NCBI GenBank assembly: GCA_029242325.1
Contig: JAQWUD010000014.1
Location: 1-64,000 of the forward strand
Length of the DNA: 64,000 bases
Direction of reading: 5' to 3'
Source: Luminiphilus sp.
Lineage (GTDB): Bacteria > Pseudomonadota > Gammaproteobacteria > Pseudomonadales > Halieaceae
Position 1 is the first letter of the stretch; each line of letters begins with the position of its first letter. Position numbers and translations under genes: made by a program. A model generated the notes under the pieces. It was not told the DNA's origin. It did not search any database and was given only the letters and a program-made list of their open reading frames with translations. Of this stretch, positions 17,190-26,989 are shown one piece after another.

Positions 17190-19256
17190 ATGCGTCCCAC
17201 CTACTCGTCGCTCCCGACACAGCTCGCATCATTGGTCGTCGCTCTCGCCGCTATCGGTTTGCCGGCTGTATCGATCGCACAGCCATTGGATGAGCAAAAC
17301 GAACTGGAATCGGTGATTGTCACTGCCTCACGATTACCCTTATCGGCACTGGGGCTCCCCGTCGCTTGGTCAGTCGTTGAGCAATCTGTACTCGAACGTA
17401 TTGCACCCCAGCATAGCAATCAGGTCTTTAACCGCGTGGCAGGGGCATGGGTGAGCCGAGGCAACGGACAAGAATCCCTCGTTTCTCTGAGGTCACCGGT
17501 CTTGACCGGCGCAGGAAGTTGCGGCGCGTTTATGACCGCACAGGACGGCATCAGCCTCAGGTCACCGGGATTTTGCAACGTCAATCAACTCTTTGATGCC
17601 AACTTACTGCAGGCGGGTAAAGTGGAGGTCCTGAAAGGCCCCGCTACCGTGGTATTTGGCTCCAATGCTCAACACGGCATCATCAATGTCTTAACTCGAC
17701 CCGTGAGCAAAACGCCTAATCAGGTTCGGTTGGAAGCTGGGGCGCGTGATTTTTACCGAGTATCTGCAAGCGGGACCTTCGACAGCATCGCGCTGTCGGC
17801 ACAGTCCAGCCACTATGGCGGCTACCAGGACGCTTCAGGATACGATCAGCAAAAAGCCACAGTAAGAATTGATCATGGCTGGCAAGACTGGCGGCTGAGC
17901 GGCGCGCTGGAGAGCAACCACCTCGATCAGGAAACCGCAGGGTACATTCGTGGCTTCGAGGCTTATGAGGACGACGATGCGCGGAAAGAAAACCCAAACC
18001 CAGAGGCTTACCGTAACGCATGGTCGGGTCGGGGCTACCTGAGCTTCAGCCGCGGCTGGGGACAGGACGCAGAATTTACTGTCAGACCTTACTGGCGCAG
18101 TAACAATATGACCTTTTTGCAGCACTATCTCCCCTGGAAAGCGACGGAAACCAATCGCCACCGGAGCCTCGGTCTGCAGACTATTGCCAATGGAATAACG
18201 GGAAGCATGACGTGGCTAGCGGGTGTGGACATCGACCACACTCGAGGCTCACTACTGGAAACACAGGCAGAGTTCTTCAGTCCCAACCAACCCGATGGCA
18301 TCCATTACGACTATGAAGTCGATGCAGAGACGCTGGCAGGCTTCTCTCATGTGAGTTGGCAACTTGCGGATCGCTGGAATCTCGCTGGAGGTGTCCGACT
18401 AGAGGAAACCCGCTACGATTATTCGAACCGCACAGATTCGGGGCCGGCTTGCGCGCCGACAGCCAGCGCCTGCCGTTTTTTCCGACCAGCCGGTCGAAAG
18501 GACCACTTCACGGATTGGACGGGGAATCTGGCCATCAGCCATCAGACGGAAAATACGACGGTCTATGGCCGACTCGCAAGAGGATTCAGGGCACCTCAAA
18601 CCACAGAGCTCTATCGTTTGCAGTCAGGGCAGCGCGTTGCTGAGATCAACTCGGAAAACATGAATACTGCCGAGGTAGGTATCCGCGGAAGCATTGAAGG
18701 TTTTGGTTATGATCTGGCCGCCTACTGGATGACAAAAGAAGACGTGATCTTTCAGGACCGAGATCGCTACAACGTCTCGGGGGCAGAAACGATTCACCGG
18801 GGCGTTGAGGCAAGCTTGAGCTGGCGGCTTTCAGATGTTTGGTCCGTAAAAGGTAATGGCAGCTATGCCCGACATCGTTACGACAGTGACATCCAACTGC
18901 TAGGTTCTCGTGGCAGCATTGAGGGGAATGAGATAGACACCGCACCAAAACATTTCGGCTCCATTCAGCTGCTAGCGGATTTCTCAAGCCTCGCCGCCGG
19001 CCTCTCGGCCGAACTCGAATGGCTGTGGGTCGCTCAATATTGGCTGGACCCAAACAATCAGCACCAATATGACGGTCATGAACTGCTTAATTTCCGAGCG
19101 GCCTGGAAAATTTCGTCCGCCTTCACGGTGACGCTGGTCGCGACCAACCTGCTGGACGAGGGGTACGCCGAACGAGCAGACTTTGGGTTCGGAAGCTACC
19201 GCTATTTCGTCGGTGAGCCGCGCAGTGCGGTCGTGGGCGTTACGATGAGCTTCTAG
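17190..19256 (+). CDS. TonB-dependent outer-membrane receptor
   Basis: A 688-residue receptor. The ATG at 17190 follows an AAGGAAG ribosome site and starts a signal peptide ending near VSIAQP. The plug follows with the TonB-box-like ESVIVTASR, NQVFNRVAGAWVSRG, and VEVLKGPATVVFGSNAQHGIINV. A beta-barrel with repeated aromatic-ending strands runs to the C-terminal SAVVGVTMSF, whose terminal Phe is the usual barrel-assembly signal. Two Cys flank a plug loop (GSCGAF...GFCNV). Siderophore, vitamin B12, metal and oligosaccharide substrates are all possible. No TonB, ABC transporter or regulator is adjacent to decide. Confidence 0.88.
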   Translation: MRPTYSSLPTQLASLVVALAAIGLPAVSIAQPLDEQNELESVIVTASRLPLSALGLPVAWSVVEQSVLERIAPQHSNQVFNRVAGAWVSRGNGQESLVSLRSPVLTGAGSCGAFMTAQDGISLRSPGFCNVNQLFDANLLQAGKVEVLKGPATVVFGSNAQHGIINVLTRPVSKTPNQVRLEAGARDFYRVSASGTFDSIALSAQSSHYGGYQDASGYDQQKATVRIDHGWQDWRLSGALESNHLDQETAGYIRGFEAYEDDDARKENPNPEAYRNAWSGRGYLSFSRGWGQDAEFTVRPYWRSNNMTFLQHYLPWKATETNRHRSLGLQTIANGITGSMTWLAGVDIDHTRGSLLETQAEFFSPNQPDGIHYDYEVDAETLAGFSHVSWQLADRWNLAGGVRLEETRYDYSNRTDSGPACAPTASACRFFRPAGRKDHFTDWTGNLAISHQTENTTVYGRLARGFRAPQTTELYRLQSGQRVAEINSENMNTAEVGIRGSIEGFGYDLAAYWMTKEDVIFQDRDRYNVSGAETIHRGVEASLSWRLSDVWSVKGNGSYARHRYDSDIQLLGSRGSIEGNEIDTAPKHFGSIQLLADFSSLAAGLSAELEWLWVAQYWLDPNNQHQYDGHELLNFRAAWKISSAFTVTLVATNLLDEGYAERADFGFGSYRYFVGEPRSAVVGVTMSF

Positions 19257-19347
19257 CGATGGGGTTTAAGTCAGCGGCAGTAGCCACACCGTCACCACGC
19301 TAGGTAGTCTGGTTGAGGCGATAGACGCGCGGTCGCTCCTGCATTGG

Positions 19348-20355
19348 TCAGTGATAGGGTCGCAGGCCCACAGCGTGTCGCACCTTAGCGAGCATGGCCC
19401 CAGCCTGAAGTCTGAGGCGCTCTGCGCCTTCGGTCAGGATCGCCTCCACTTCGCCAGGTTGCGCTATCAATTTCTCATAGCGCTGGCGCGCTGGCGCGAG
19501 CTCGTCGTTTATTCGCTCGAAGACCAGCTTTTTCGCCTCACCCCATGCTAATCCGTCTGCGAAAGCCTGACGCATGCTCTCCCGCTCTGCCTCCTCGGTA
19601 AAGGCACACCACACCTGAAAAACTGTTGAGCCATCGGCATCTTTTGGCTCCCCGGGTTCAAGCAGGTTAGTTTTGATTTTGTTGATCGACTTCTGCAGCT
19701 GCTTGGGCGTGCCAAAGAGGGGAATGGTATTGCCATAGCTTTTGCTCATTTTGCGGCCATCAAGCCCTTGCAACACCGCCACCTGATCATCAACCACGGC
19801 CTCAGGCAACGTGAAAGTGTCGCCGTAGTGGTGATTGAAGCGCTGGGCAATATCACGGGCCATCTCGACATGCTGAATCTGGTCACGCCCCACCGGCACC
19901 TGATGCGCGTTGAAAATCAGGATATCTGCGGCCATGAGGATGGGGTAAGAAAACAAACCCATGGTAACGCCGAAATCCGGATCCTCCCCCGATTCTTCGT
20001 TCGCCTGCACCGCAGCCTTATAGGCGTGTGCCCGATTCATCAACCCCTTTGCTGCAGAGCAGCTTAATACCCAACTGAGCTCCGTGATCTCCGGAATATC
20101 TGACTGTCGGTAGAAAAAAGCCTGATCAGGATCCAAGCCCAACGCAAGCCAGGCTGCCGCTATTTCTCTGCTCGATTGCGCCACCTGATCGGGGTTCTGA
20201 TTTTTGATCAGCGCATGAAAATCCGCCAAAAACAGATAGGCCTCAATGCCAGTCTCACGCGAGGCGGCAATGGCGGGCCGAATGGCACCAACATAATTCC
20301 CCAGATGGGGTGTCCCGGTGGTCGTAATGCCCGTCAGGATCCTGACTGTACTCAT
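19348..20355 (-). CDS. trpS: tryptophanyl-tRNA synthetase
   Basis: A 335-residue class I aminoacyl-tRNA synthetase charging tRNA-Trp. The HIGH-type signature appears as [10 protein letters not shown] (15-24) and the KMSKS loop as [29 protein letters not shown] and [22 protein letters not shown] match bacterial TrpRS. Length and motifs are complete. It is the last gene of a minus-strand run tsaB - uppP - M18 aminopeptidase - trpS, 16 bases after the aminopeptidase stop. Confidence 0.95.
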   Translation of the reverse strand: MSTVRILTGITTTGTPHLGNYVGAIRPAIAASRETGIEAYLFLADFHALIKNQNPDQVAQSSREIAAAWLALGLDPDQAFFYRQSDIPEITELSWVLSCSAAKGLMNRAHAYKAAVQANEESGEDPDFGVTMGLFSYPILMAADILIFNAHQVPVGRDQIQHVEMARDIAQRFNHHYGDTFTLPEAVVDDQVAVLQGLDGRKMSKSYGNTIPLFGTPKQLQKSINKIKTNLLEPGEPKDADGSTVFQVWCAFTEEAERESMRQAFADGLAWGEAKKLVFERINDELAPARQRYEKLIAQPGEVEAILTEGAERLRLQAGAMLAKVRHAVGLRPYH

Positions 20356-20371
20356 AACGCGACCTCCACCT

Positions 20372-21649
20372 TCACGCCAATCGTCGATAAAACGCCTGTA
20401 GCAAGGCGATCAGTTGTGGCACATCGGCCGCACATGCCAACTCTCGGATAGAGTGCATAGCCAGGGTCGGCACGCCCAAATCCGTTGTAGGAATGCCTGT
20501 CTCAGTTGCAGTAATTGGGCCGATCGTGCTGCCACATGCCAAATCAGAGCGCATTACAAAAGATTGGACGTCGACCTCTGCGCGTTCCGCAAGCAGCCTC
20601 AATCGCGCCGCTCCCTCACTATTTGTCGCATATCGTTGATTCCGGTTAATTTTAATCACAGGCCCCTGCCCGAGTTTGGGGCTGTGTTGGTCATCATGAC
20701 GGTCTGCGTAATTGGGGTGCACCGCGTGCGCGTTATCCACCGAAAGAAGCCAAGACTCTGCACGTACTCTTTGGTTTTGATTGGCTTCTGGCACCAGCGC
20801 AGTCAGAGCATCCATCAACATGGGGCCCTGCGCACCCACCGTCGAGGCGCTGCCCACCTCTTCATGGTCCGTCGCCACCAACATCGACCATTGAGCATCC
20901 TCGGCGGTAATCAATGCAGACAACCCCGCGTAGCAGGACAACAAATTGTCCAGCCGCGCCGAGGCAACAAAGGCACGATCAATACCCACCAGACCCGGTG
21001 GCTGAGTGTCATACAACGACAGCTCGTAATCCATCACCCGGGCCCCCTGCCAACGCGGGTCAGACTCGATAAGCTGGTCAACCAACCACTTTTTCAGATC
21101 AAAGCTGTTGGCTTCACCCAACATAACAATCGGAACTACATCCTTCTGAGCGTTCACGCCGCGCTGGCTGTTAGCGTCCCGATCGAGATGAATCGCCAAG
21201 CTGGGTACCACAGCGATGGGCCGTTTAGAGTCGAATAGCGTCGACTCAAGCAAATCATCAGCAGTCAACACGGTCACGCGACCTGCCATTGCCAAATCAC
21301 GATCGAACCAGGGGTTAAGAAGCGCACCGCCGTAGACGTCGACCCCTAACTGCACACAGCCGTCTCGGCCTTTAACAGCGTTGGGCTTGACTGATAAATT
21401 GGGGCTGTCGGTGTGGGCTCCGATCAGGCGAATGCCTTGCGCAGGCATGCCTTTCCCCGCGCGAGCCGCCATCAGAGAACTGCCCTGGCGGGTCACAAAA
21501 TAACCTAGCCCGGGCTCCATTTTCCCGACCTCGAACTGGCCAACCTCTTGAAATCCCGCCTCGAGGAGTCGCTTCCTCATGCTACTCACGGCATGGAAAG
21601 GGGTGACTGCCTCCAGCAGGAAACCCATTAACTCGTCGACATCCCTCAT
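20372..21649 (-). CDS. apeB: M18 family aspartyl-type aminopeptidase
   Basis: A 425-residue M18 metallo-aminopeptidase. The N-terminal [18 protein letters not shown] is typical. Metal-binding elements: [13 protein letters not shown] (His and Asp), the dinuclear-site Asp and Glu in ATDHEEVGS, and the C-terminal His in [13 protein letters not shown]. It is cytosolic, removing N-terminal (often acidic) residues from peptides. It is positioned between uppP and trpS on the same strand with short spacing. apeB is the symbol used for this family in Pseudomonas. Confidence 0.9.
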   Translation of the reverse strand: MRDVDELMGFLLEAVTPFHAVSSMRKRLLEAGFQEVGQFEVGKMEPGLGYFVTRQGSSLMAARAGKGMPAQGIRLIGAHTDSPNLSVKPNAVKGRDGCVQLGVDVYGGALLNPWFDRDLAMAGRVTVLTADDLLESTLFDSKRPIAVVPSLAIHLDRDANSQRGVNAQKDVVPIVMLGEANSFDLKKWLVDQLIESDPRWQGARVMDYELSLYDTQPPGLVGIDRAFVASARLDNLLSCYAGLSALITAEDAQWSMLVATDHEEVGSASTVGAQGPMLMDALTALVPEANQNQRVRAESWLLSVDNAHAVHPNYADRHDDQHSPKLGQGPVIKINRNQRYATNSEGAARLRLLAERAEVDVQSFVMRSDLACGSTIGPITATETGIPTTDLGVPTLAMHSIRELACAADVPQLIALLQAFYRRLA

Positions 21650-21686
21650 ATCATTGCGTTCCTGCTGCCGCGTTTGTTACTCATTA

Positions 21687-22478
21687 TCAGGGCACTGCCC
21701 ACACCAGCAATGCCACACCCAAAAGTAATCGGTAGATGACAAACGGCATCAGACCAATCTTGACGACCATCTGCATAAACAGCCCAATCGTGATGTAGGC
21801 AACGAATGCGGACACTGAAAATCCCACAAGCAGCGGCGTGAAAACCGCCGAGGCAAAGTCGCCTGTGACCGATGGCAGCATCAAAACAGTTGCACCCACA
21901 ATCACAGGAATGCTCAGCAAAAAAGAAAAGCGCGTTGCCGCAGCCGGATGGTAACCCAGAAACAACGCCGCGGTGATCGTGACACCTGACCGGGAGGCGC
22001 CAGGAATCAGAGCAAATGTTTGCGCCAATCCGATCAATAGAGCGTCTCGGTACGTCACTTGCTCAACCTGCGTCGCACGCCGGCGCGAAAAGACATTGGA
22101 CAAGCCCAGCAACAACCCGAAAAAAAGTGTCGCGCCGCCGATAATTGCAACATTGCGGGCTTCCTGAGCGACGGCGTGCTTGAGCAGTCCACCGGCAACC
22201 ATCACTGGCACTGTGGCGATAATCAACGACCACAGCTCCGAGCGCCCCGCCGAACCACCGGGTAACAGCTCGCCGAGCAGACCCCACAGTGATGTCCGAA
22301 AATAAAAGAGGACTGCCATCAGAGTGCCGGTGTGAACACACACATCGAACAACAGCCCCTGATCGTTCCACGCCATCAACTCAGATGTAAGGATCAGATG
22401 CGCTGAGCTGGACACTGGCAAAAATTCCGTTACGCCCTGAATGAGAGACAACAACAACACTTGCAGCCAATCAGTCAT
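21687..22478 (-). CDS. uppP: undecaprenyl-diphosphatase
   Basis: A 263-residue integral membrane phosphatase (BacA/UppP) that recycles undecaprenyl diphosphate to the monophosphate carrier for cell-wall synthesis. Signature 1 is QGVTEFLPVSSSAHLIL near the N-terminus and signature 2 is PGASRSGVTI. About eight hydrophobic segments are visible. The ATG at 22478 (MTDWLQVLLL) is the family start, and an ORF to 22526 extends into tsaB. Its start overlaps the tsaB stop by eight bases, indicating coupling. Confidence 0.94.
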   Translation of the reverse strand: MTDWLQVLLLSLIQGVTEFLPVSSSAHLILTSELMAWNDQGLLFDVCVHTGTLMAVLFYFRTSLWGLLGELLPGGSAGRSELWSLIIATVPVMVAGGLLKHAVAQEARNVAIIGGATLFFGLLLGLSNVFSRRRATQVEQVTYRDALLIGLAQTFALIPGASRSGVTITAALFLGYHPAAATRFSFLLSIPVIVGATVLMLPSVTGDFASAVFTPLLVGFSVSAFVAYITIGLFMQMVVKIGLMPFVIYRLLLGVALLVWAVP

Positions 22479-23181
22479 GGCGCCCCTGCTCCGATACTTT
22501 TTTCCAGCCGATATCGCGCTGAACATATTGTGGAGACAGTCCGTGAGCAGGCCCTAGTTCGAGTGGTAAGGCATCAGTGCCCAGTACCTGCACCATGACG
22601 CCGGCGTCAGGTGTGATCTGCGGATGGTATCGGTGACCCACCTGATGACCCTCGGGAAACCTCTCCACGTAATGTGCCGCTGAACCGACAATCACCGCAT
22701 CTTTAGCCCCTGTAATAACTGGTAAATGCTCAGGAGTACTGATAAAGGCGTCACTGCGAGGCTCGAACCGCCCGTGCCTCCACAAACCCCACAGGCCGTA
22801 AAGCTGATCGATCTGAGCGTCTATGGCCGACAGGACCCAGTCGCCATCCCTCAAGAGCTGCTGGTCCGCCGCGGCGTATACTTGCGCTGTGAGCGAGCAG
22901 AAACCATGTACGGGCAGGCCTTGCGACCAAGCCAACCCTTGAGCCACACTCACGGCGACGCGCAAGCCCGTGAACGAGCCAGGCCCCACTCCGCAAGCAA
23001 TGACGTCGACCGCATCGGTCAAAGACCTACCTAGCAGTAATTCAGACACCATTCGCAGGATGTGCCGGTTGTGGGCACGCGCCAAGAGCTCGTGGCGAGC
23101 GGTCACTGCTTCGCCCGACAGGGCTACAGTACAGGCTTGAGTGGCGGTATCCAACGCCAGAACGCGCGGCATATGTGGCAT
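22471..23181 (-). CDS. tsaB: tRNA t6A modification protein TsaB
   Basis: A 236-residue ASKHA-fold protein (YeaZ) that partners TsaD and TsaE in making N6-threonylcarbamoyladenosine at tRNA position 37. The start LALDTATQACTVALSG and the GVGPGSFTGLRVAVSVAQGLAW loop are diagnostic. It lacks the metal-binding residues of TsaD, as expected. A second ATG three codons in (MPRVLALD) may be the true start. It is the first gene of the minus-strand run leading to trpS. Confidence 0.92.
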   Translation of the reverse strand: MPHMPRVLALDTATQACTVALSGEAVTARHELLARAHNRHILRMVSELLLGRSLTDAVDVIACGVGPGSFTGLRVAVSVAQGLAWSQGLPVHGFCSLTAQVYAAADQQLLRDGDWVLSAIDAQIDQLYGLWGLWRHGRFEPRSDAFISTPEHLPVITGAKDAVIVGSAAHYVERFPEGHQVGHRYHPQITPDAGVMVQVLGTDALPLELGPAHGLSPQYVQRDIGWKKVSEQGRHD

Positions 23182-23232
23182 GGGCTATAGTCAGAAATCA
23201 ACGGGGCGATGATCCCACAGAGGGCCTGAAGT

Positions 23233-23808
23233 TTGAATGCAGATCGGAGCTATAGCTTGGGTATTTTGGCCGGTGGTAAAGGCCACAGATGGGGCGGCCG
23301 AGACAAAGGGTTGATTGCGCTGAAAGGACGGCCGTTGGTGGCAGGACTGGTTGGTCCTTGCTCGAAGTATGTGCAAGAAGTACTGATTTGCTGCAGGACA
23401 CACCCTCACTTCTACCAACATTACAGTGATCGCGTGCTGTGTGAGGCACACCCGGATCAGGGGCCATGCGCAGGCATCATCGCTCTACTCGCCAGTGCCA
23501 AGTGTGAATCCATCATCATTCTGCCTGTTGATCTGATCGGCGCGCCGGAGTTTGTGACCAAAACACTTGAAGATGAGTGGCAGCAAACCGATACCGCCAT
23601 TGCGCTGTACGACGAAAAAGGTCGCCATTCGCCCTGCATGCGCTTGAGGCGGGACGTATTGTTACGCTGCGAGGCCTACTTCAATACAGGTGGGAAACAC
23701 CTCGCCGGCCTTCTCGAAGCTGCAAACGCCCGCCCCGTAACAGTGCCTTCGCTGTGGCTGAAGGACGCCAACCGCCCTGCGGTAATTGAAGATCAGGCGG
23801 AGGCCTGA
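23233..23808 (+). CDS. mobA: molybdenum cofactor guanylyltransferase
   Basis: A 191-residue NTP-transferase that attaches GMP to molybdopterin to form the MGD cofactor. The nucleotide loop LAGGKGHRWGGRDKGL matches the LAGGxSxRMGxxDK pattern of MobA with Trp in place of Met. GPCAGI and PVDLIGAP (metal Asp) follow. The frame opens with TTG at 23233, so a weak start is likely. The only molybdoenzyme seen in the window is the oxidoreductase at 38.4-40.5 kb. The end converges with, and overlaps by 16 bases, the DUF3429 gene. Confidence 0.85.
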   Translation: MNADRSYSLGILAGGKGHRWGGRDKGLIALKGRPLVAGLVGPCSKYVQEVLICCRTHPHFYQHYSDRVLCEAHPDQGPCAGIIALLASAKCESIIILPVDLIGAPEFVTKTLEDEWQQTDTAIALYDEKGRHSPCMRLRRDVLLRCEAYFNTGGKHLAGLLEAANARPVTVPSLWLKDANRPAVIEDQAEA

Positions 23809-24212
23809 TAGGACTGCGCGGCAAAGAAGAGCACGTGCGCCACTACCACGCCAGCCGTCAGGCACAGGCGCATCCTGTAATACCACTGTGGTAATGACTC
23901 TGCGCCTCTCTCATACCACGCAAGCGCGAGATAGCCGACCATGAGCGCCAGAGCCGCCAGCCATGCCTGCGCGGTCAAAACTGCCGCAACCGCAAATAAC
24001 ACAACCCCATTACTAACGAGAAGCCGCGCAGTGTGGGGCTCCTCCAATCGCTGCACTCTGCCCCATAGCGTACCACCCAAAAAGCTCAGTATGCCCAGCG
24101 AATAGATTGCAAAACCCTGAACCGAAAGCGCCGCGGGCCAATCCTGGAGCAGCCAGCTGCCCGCGAGAAAGCCATAAAAAGGCACCAAACCAGCGTAGCC
24201 TAAAGCCAGCAT
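23793..24212 (-). CDS. DUF3429 membrane protein
   Basis: A 139-residue hydrophobic protein with about four membrane helices, matching DUF3429: LGYAGLVPFYGFLAG, YSLGILSFLGGTLWGR, and a C-terminal RMRLCLTAGVVVAHVLFF segment. Function unknown. It is expected in the inner membrane. A GGAGAG ribosome site lies directly upstream of the ATG. The strong terminator at 24241-24268 sits about 30 bases upstream on the same strand, so it must be transcribed from its own promoter in the short gap. Confidence 0.75.
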   Translation of the reverse strand: MLALGYAGLVPFYGFLAGSWLLQDWPAALSVQGFAIYSLGILSFLGGTLWGRVQRLEEPHTARLLVSNGVVLFAVAAVLTAQAWLAALALMVGYLALAWYERGAESLPQWYYRMRLCLTAGVVVAHVLFFAAQSYQASA

Positions 24213-24240
24213 GACTCTCCGATTTGAGATGATGGCCTCC

Positions 24241-24268
24241 TAAAAAAAACCCCGGCCAAAGGCCGGGG
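24241..24268 (-). terminator. strong rho-independent terminator, minus strand
   Basis: An eight-pair GC stem (CCCCGGCC / GGCCGGGG, 24250-24257 and 24261-24268) with an AAA loop. On the plus strand it is preceded by eight A, which on the minus strand is a U tract directly after the stem. It can only work for minus-strand transcription arriving from the right. No minus-strand protein gene exists between it and rmf, so it should end an untranslated transcript. Confidence 0.9.
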
Positions 24269-24787
24269 CAATAACTCGCCACCTGGGGGAAGATGACATG
24301 ACCGGGGTCAATTGTCCGATGGAGAAAGTTACGCCCCGATCTGCTAGGTGGATCACTGGCCGACAAAAAATCTCATCGCTGGACGCTTGATTCTCTGGCC
24401 GCTAGCCCGCCCCAGCGCTGGCTTATGCCAAAGCTGCCTGAGAGGCAGCAGTCTGATAAGAATAAGTTTTTCGACAACGCGTATTCTGCACGTTAGCCTA
24501 ACGTACGGAGCCACTTCCCGAGCCGATAGAAGAACGCGTGAAACCGCTGCCTTATTGCGGTTACCCGCCCATTAATCGAGGCGAAAGCTGGATCTTGCCC
24601 GCCTCGAGTAAGCTCGGCGTGCCAGTCACTGACGTGCACACGGCGCATTTTGCTCCGCTACTTTTCCCTGCAGGCCGACGGCTAACATGCGACGGCGCCC
24701 ACACTCGGAGGAGAGTCGATAAGTCGATTTCTCCGCCGAAACCTTCACTTGCTGCATCGCGCAAGTGAGCGATAAAAGGGACACAAT
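24269..24787 (-). ncRNA. gene-free block, suspected small RNA gene
   Basis: About 520 bases without a credible protein gene, ending on the minus strand at a textbook terminator. Internal secondary structure includes the hairpins GCTGCC/GGCAGC (around 24433-24449) and ACGTTA/TAACGT (around 24490-24505). I could not match it to 6S, RNase P, SRP, tmRNA or CsrB-like RNAs, and no tRNA T-loop or CCA end is present. The 5' end cannot be fixed; the RNA may cover only the 100-250 bases nearest the terminator. The right part must also carry the rmf promoter on the plus strand. Confidence 0.35.
24745..24768 (+). promoter_or_regulatory. hairpin in the rmf leader
   Basis: An inverted repeat CACTTGC / GCAAGTG with a short loop, about 20 bases upstream of the rmf start and just before the AAAAGGGA ribosome site. 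It could shape translation or mRNA stability of rmf. It is not followed by a U tract, so it is not a terminator. Confidence 0.35.
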
Positions 24788-24991
24788 ATGAAAAGATTAA
24801 AGCGTAATCGCATCCAACGGGCTTTCGAAAAAGGCTATCAGCTGGGCTTAACAGGAAGACCCAACGAAAATTGCCCATTTTTAACGGGTCTGGCACGAGT
24901 TAAGTGGCTCGAAGGTTGGCGTGAAGGCAGAAACGATTGGCGAGAGGGCCTCACAGACGCGCTGACATGTTATAAATTGTCGGGTTTCTGA
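24788..24991 (+). CDS. rmf: ribosome modulation factor
   Basis: A 67-residue basic protein matching RMF, which dimerises 70S ribosomes into inactive 100S particles in stationary phase. The start KRLKRNRIQRAFEKGYQLGL, the central RPNENCPF and the WLEGWREGRNDW end align with E. coli RMF. It is about ten residues longer at the C-terminus. The ribosome site AAAAGGGA precedes the ATG. It is followed by the moxR operon after 110 bases on the same strand, but no functional link is known. Confidence 0.9.
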   Translation: MKRLKRNRIQRAFEKGYQLGLTGRPNENCPFLTGLARVKWLEGWREGRNDWREGLTDALTCYKLSGF

Positions 24992-25101
24992 CTGAATGCC
25001 TTGAGCGCGGGCCATTAAATAGGTAATCCGCGAGCCAACAGGCCTTGCAATAGTCAGAATAAACGCCACCTCTGATTAAGCGGTAACAAAAGGCCTTAAG
25101 C

Positions 25102-26058
25102 GTGAACTACCAACTCCTCAAGAACCTAGAAAATTGGCTGGGCCAACAAATTATTGGCCAGCAAGACCTTATCCATAAGCTCATTCTGGCACTCCTGGCT
25201 GACGGCCACCTGCTGGTAGAGGGAGCGCCCGGCCTTGCCAAGACCCGCGCCATCAAAGAGATGGCCGAGGGTATTGAGGGCAGCTTTCACCGCATCCAAT
25301 TCACGCCGGATCTCCTGCCCGGCGACATCACGGGGACCGATATCTTTCGTCCTCAAACCGGTATTTTCGAGTTTCAGCAGGGCCCCATATTCAACAATCT
25401 TGTACTCGCCGACGAAATCAACCGGGCGCCGGCTAAAGTCCAATCAGCCCTACTGGAAGCAATGGCGGAACGACAGGTGAGTATTGGCAGGCAAACCTAT
25501 GAATTGCCTCAGTTATTTCTTGTCATGGCGACACAGAATCCTATTGAACAGGAAGGCACTTACCCACTACCGGAAGCGCAGCTGGATCGCTTTCTGATGC
25601 ACGTCAAAGTGTCCTATCCGGACGCCGATGCCGAACGAGCGATTCTTAAGTTGGCGCGAACGGAAGCCAGTGGTTTAGGAGCTCAACCCACTGACACGCT
25701 ATCGCAGGCGAACATTTTTGCGGCACGTCAGGCGGTACTGAACATTCACATGGCGCCCGCCGTTGAGGAATATATCGTTCAACTCGTTGTCGGTACCCGT
25801 GACCCTAGGCATTACGACACCGAAGTAGAGGGCTGGCTCGAATTTGGTGCGAGTCCCAGGGCAACAATCGCCCTCGATCGGTGCGCTCGCGCAAATGCCT
25901 GGATCGCGGGCAGGGATTATGTCAGCCCGGACGATGTCCAAGCTGTCGCACTGGACTGTCTGCGTCATCGACTCATCGTTTCTTTCGAGGCGGAGGCCGC
26001 CGGCATCACAAGCGATCACATTATCGAGCGATTGATTGAGCGCATACCCGTTGCCTGA
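25102..26058 (+). CDS. MoxR-family AAA+ ATPase
   Basis: A 318-residue AAA+ ATPase starting at GTG. Walker A is EGAPGLAKTRAI (about 46-57), Walker B is LVLADEINRAP, and sensor 1 is in MATQNPIEQEGTYPLPEAQLDRF, the MoxR signature. MoxR ATPases act as chaperone-like partners of VWA-domain proteins. It heads a six-gene block whose members overlap end to start: moxR, DUF58, DUF4381, VWA, VWA-TPR, BatD. Confidence 0.92.
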   Translation: MNYQLLKNLENWLGQQIIGQQDLIHKLILALLADGHLLVEGAPGLAKTRAIKEMAEGIEGSFHRIQFTPDLLPGDITGTDIFRPQTGIFEFQQGPIFNNLVLADEINRAPAKVQSALLEAMAERQVSIGRQTYELPQLFLVMATQNPIEQEGTYPLPEAQLDRFLMHVKVSYPDADAERAILKLARTEASGLGAQPTDTLSQANIFAARQAVLNIHMAPAVEEYIVQLVVGTRDPRHYDTEVEGWLEFGASPRATIALDRCARANAWIAGRDYVSPDDVQAVALDCLRHRLIVSFEAEAAGITSDHIIERLIERIPVA

Positions 26059-26989
26059 AACCCATCACAATAGGGTGGCCGAAGGCGCGCGGGGTGCTGT
26101 GGTGCGCGCAGACGCTCTCATCGCCAGCCGTTTTGCAGCGCGCTTCGTCGATGTTACGGGGCAAACACGCGCACTTGCCAATCTTGCTGGTATGAAGAGA
26201 GCACGCCAGCGCGGACGCGGCGTAGAGTTTGATGAAGTGCGCGCCTATGCAGCGGGCGACGATGTGCGGACAATCGACTGGCGCGTCACCGCACGCGCCG
26301 GGACCCCCCACACCAAGCTCTTCCATGAGGATCGAGAGCAGCCGATATTGGTTGCCGTCGACCAGCGCACGCCGATGAAATTCGGCTCAACGAGATGCTT
26401 TAAATCGGTTATGGCAGCGCATATTGGATCGCTAGCATTGTGGTCGGGGCTTCAGGCAGGAGAGCGAGTGGGTGGTGCGGTACTGGGTGACGAAAAGGTC
26501 TCAGATACCCGTCCGAAAAGGAGTCAACACGCTGTACTGAGTGTGATTAGAGATCTCGTCAATGAGGGCGACCCGGCCCCTGTAGCACCAACGCAACAAT
26601 CCCTCTCTGACCTATTGCTCCAGCTGGAGCAGATTGCGCGAGCCGGCACACGGCTGTTCATTGTCAGTGATTTTTTCGATCTGTTTGACGATGACGGCGT
26701 TGCCCCGCTGCGGCGATTGGCTCGTAAAACGCAAATTGTCGCGATTAAGATAACCGACCCACTCGAGGCGCAACTACCGCGCGCCGGATATTACGCGGTG
26801 ACTGACGGACAGGCCCATTCACAGCTTGATACCAGTACCACCGCAGCCCGCGAGGCCTACGCCGAGGGGTATCAGGCGCAGCACCTTCTCACCCTTCAGA
26901 AACTCAGGGAGCTTCGCATCCCAATGGTTCAGATTCGAACTGACGAAGATCCGCTAAAATGCTTGCTAACGGTATTCCCTCCACGATGA
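26036..26989 (+). CDS. DUF58 protein of the MoxR/Bat operon
   Basis: A 317-residue DUF58 protein. The hallmark GDDVRTIDWRVTARAG lies at about 78-93, preceded by GRGVEFDEVRAY. The second half resembles a VWA-like fold (LFIVSDFFDLFDDDG). The frame opens with TTG at 26036 inside moxR; a GTG at 26075, after the moxR stop, is an equally good start. DUF58 proteins occur almost always beside MoxR and are thought to assist the membrane VWA complex. Confidence 0.88.
   Translation: MSAYPLPETHHNRVAEGARGAVVRADALIASRFAARFVDVTGQTRALANLAGMKRARQRGRGVEFDEVRAYAAGDDVRTIDWRVTARAGTPHTKLFHEDREQPILVAVDQRTPMKFGSTRCFKSVMAAHIGSLALWSGLQAGERVGGAVLGDEKVSDTRPKRSQHAVLSVIRDLVNEGDPAPVAPTQQSLSDLLLQLEQIARAGTRLFIVSDFFDLFDDDGVAPLRRLARKTQIVAIKITDPLEAQLPRAGYYAVTDGQAHSQLDTSTTAAREAYAEGYQAQHLLTLQKLRELRIPMVQIRTDEDPLKCLLTVFPPR

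Noticed and set aside
24269-24787. 6S RNA, tmRNA, SRP RNA, RNase P RNA or tRNA in the gene-free block
   Set aside because: None of their hallmark sequences (CCA end, T-loop, SRP GGAA loop, RNase P core) could be found on either strand.
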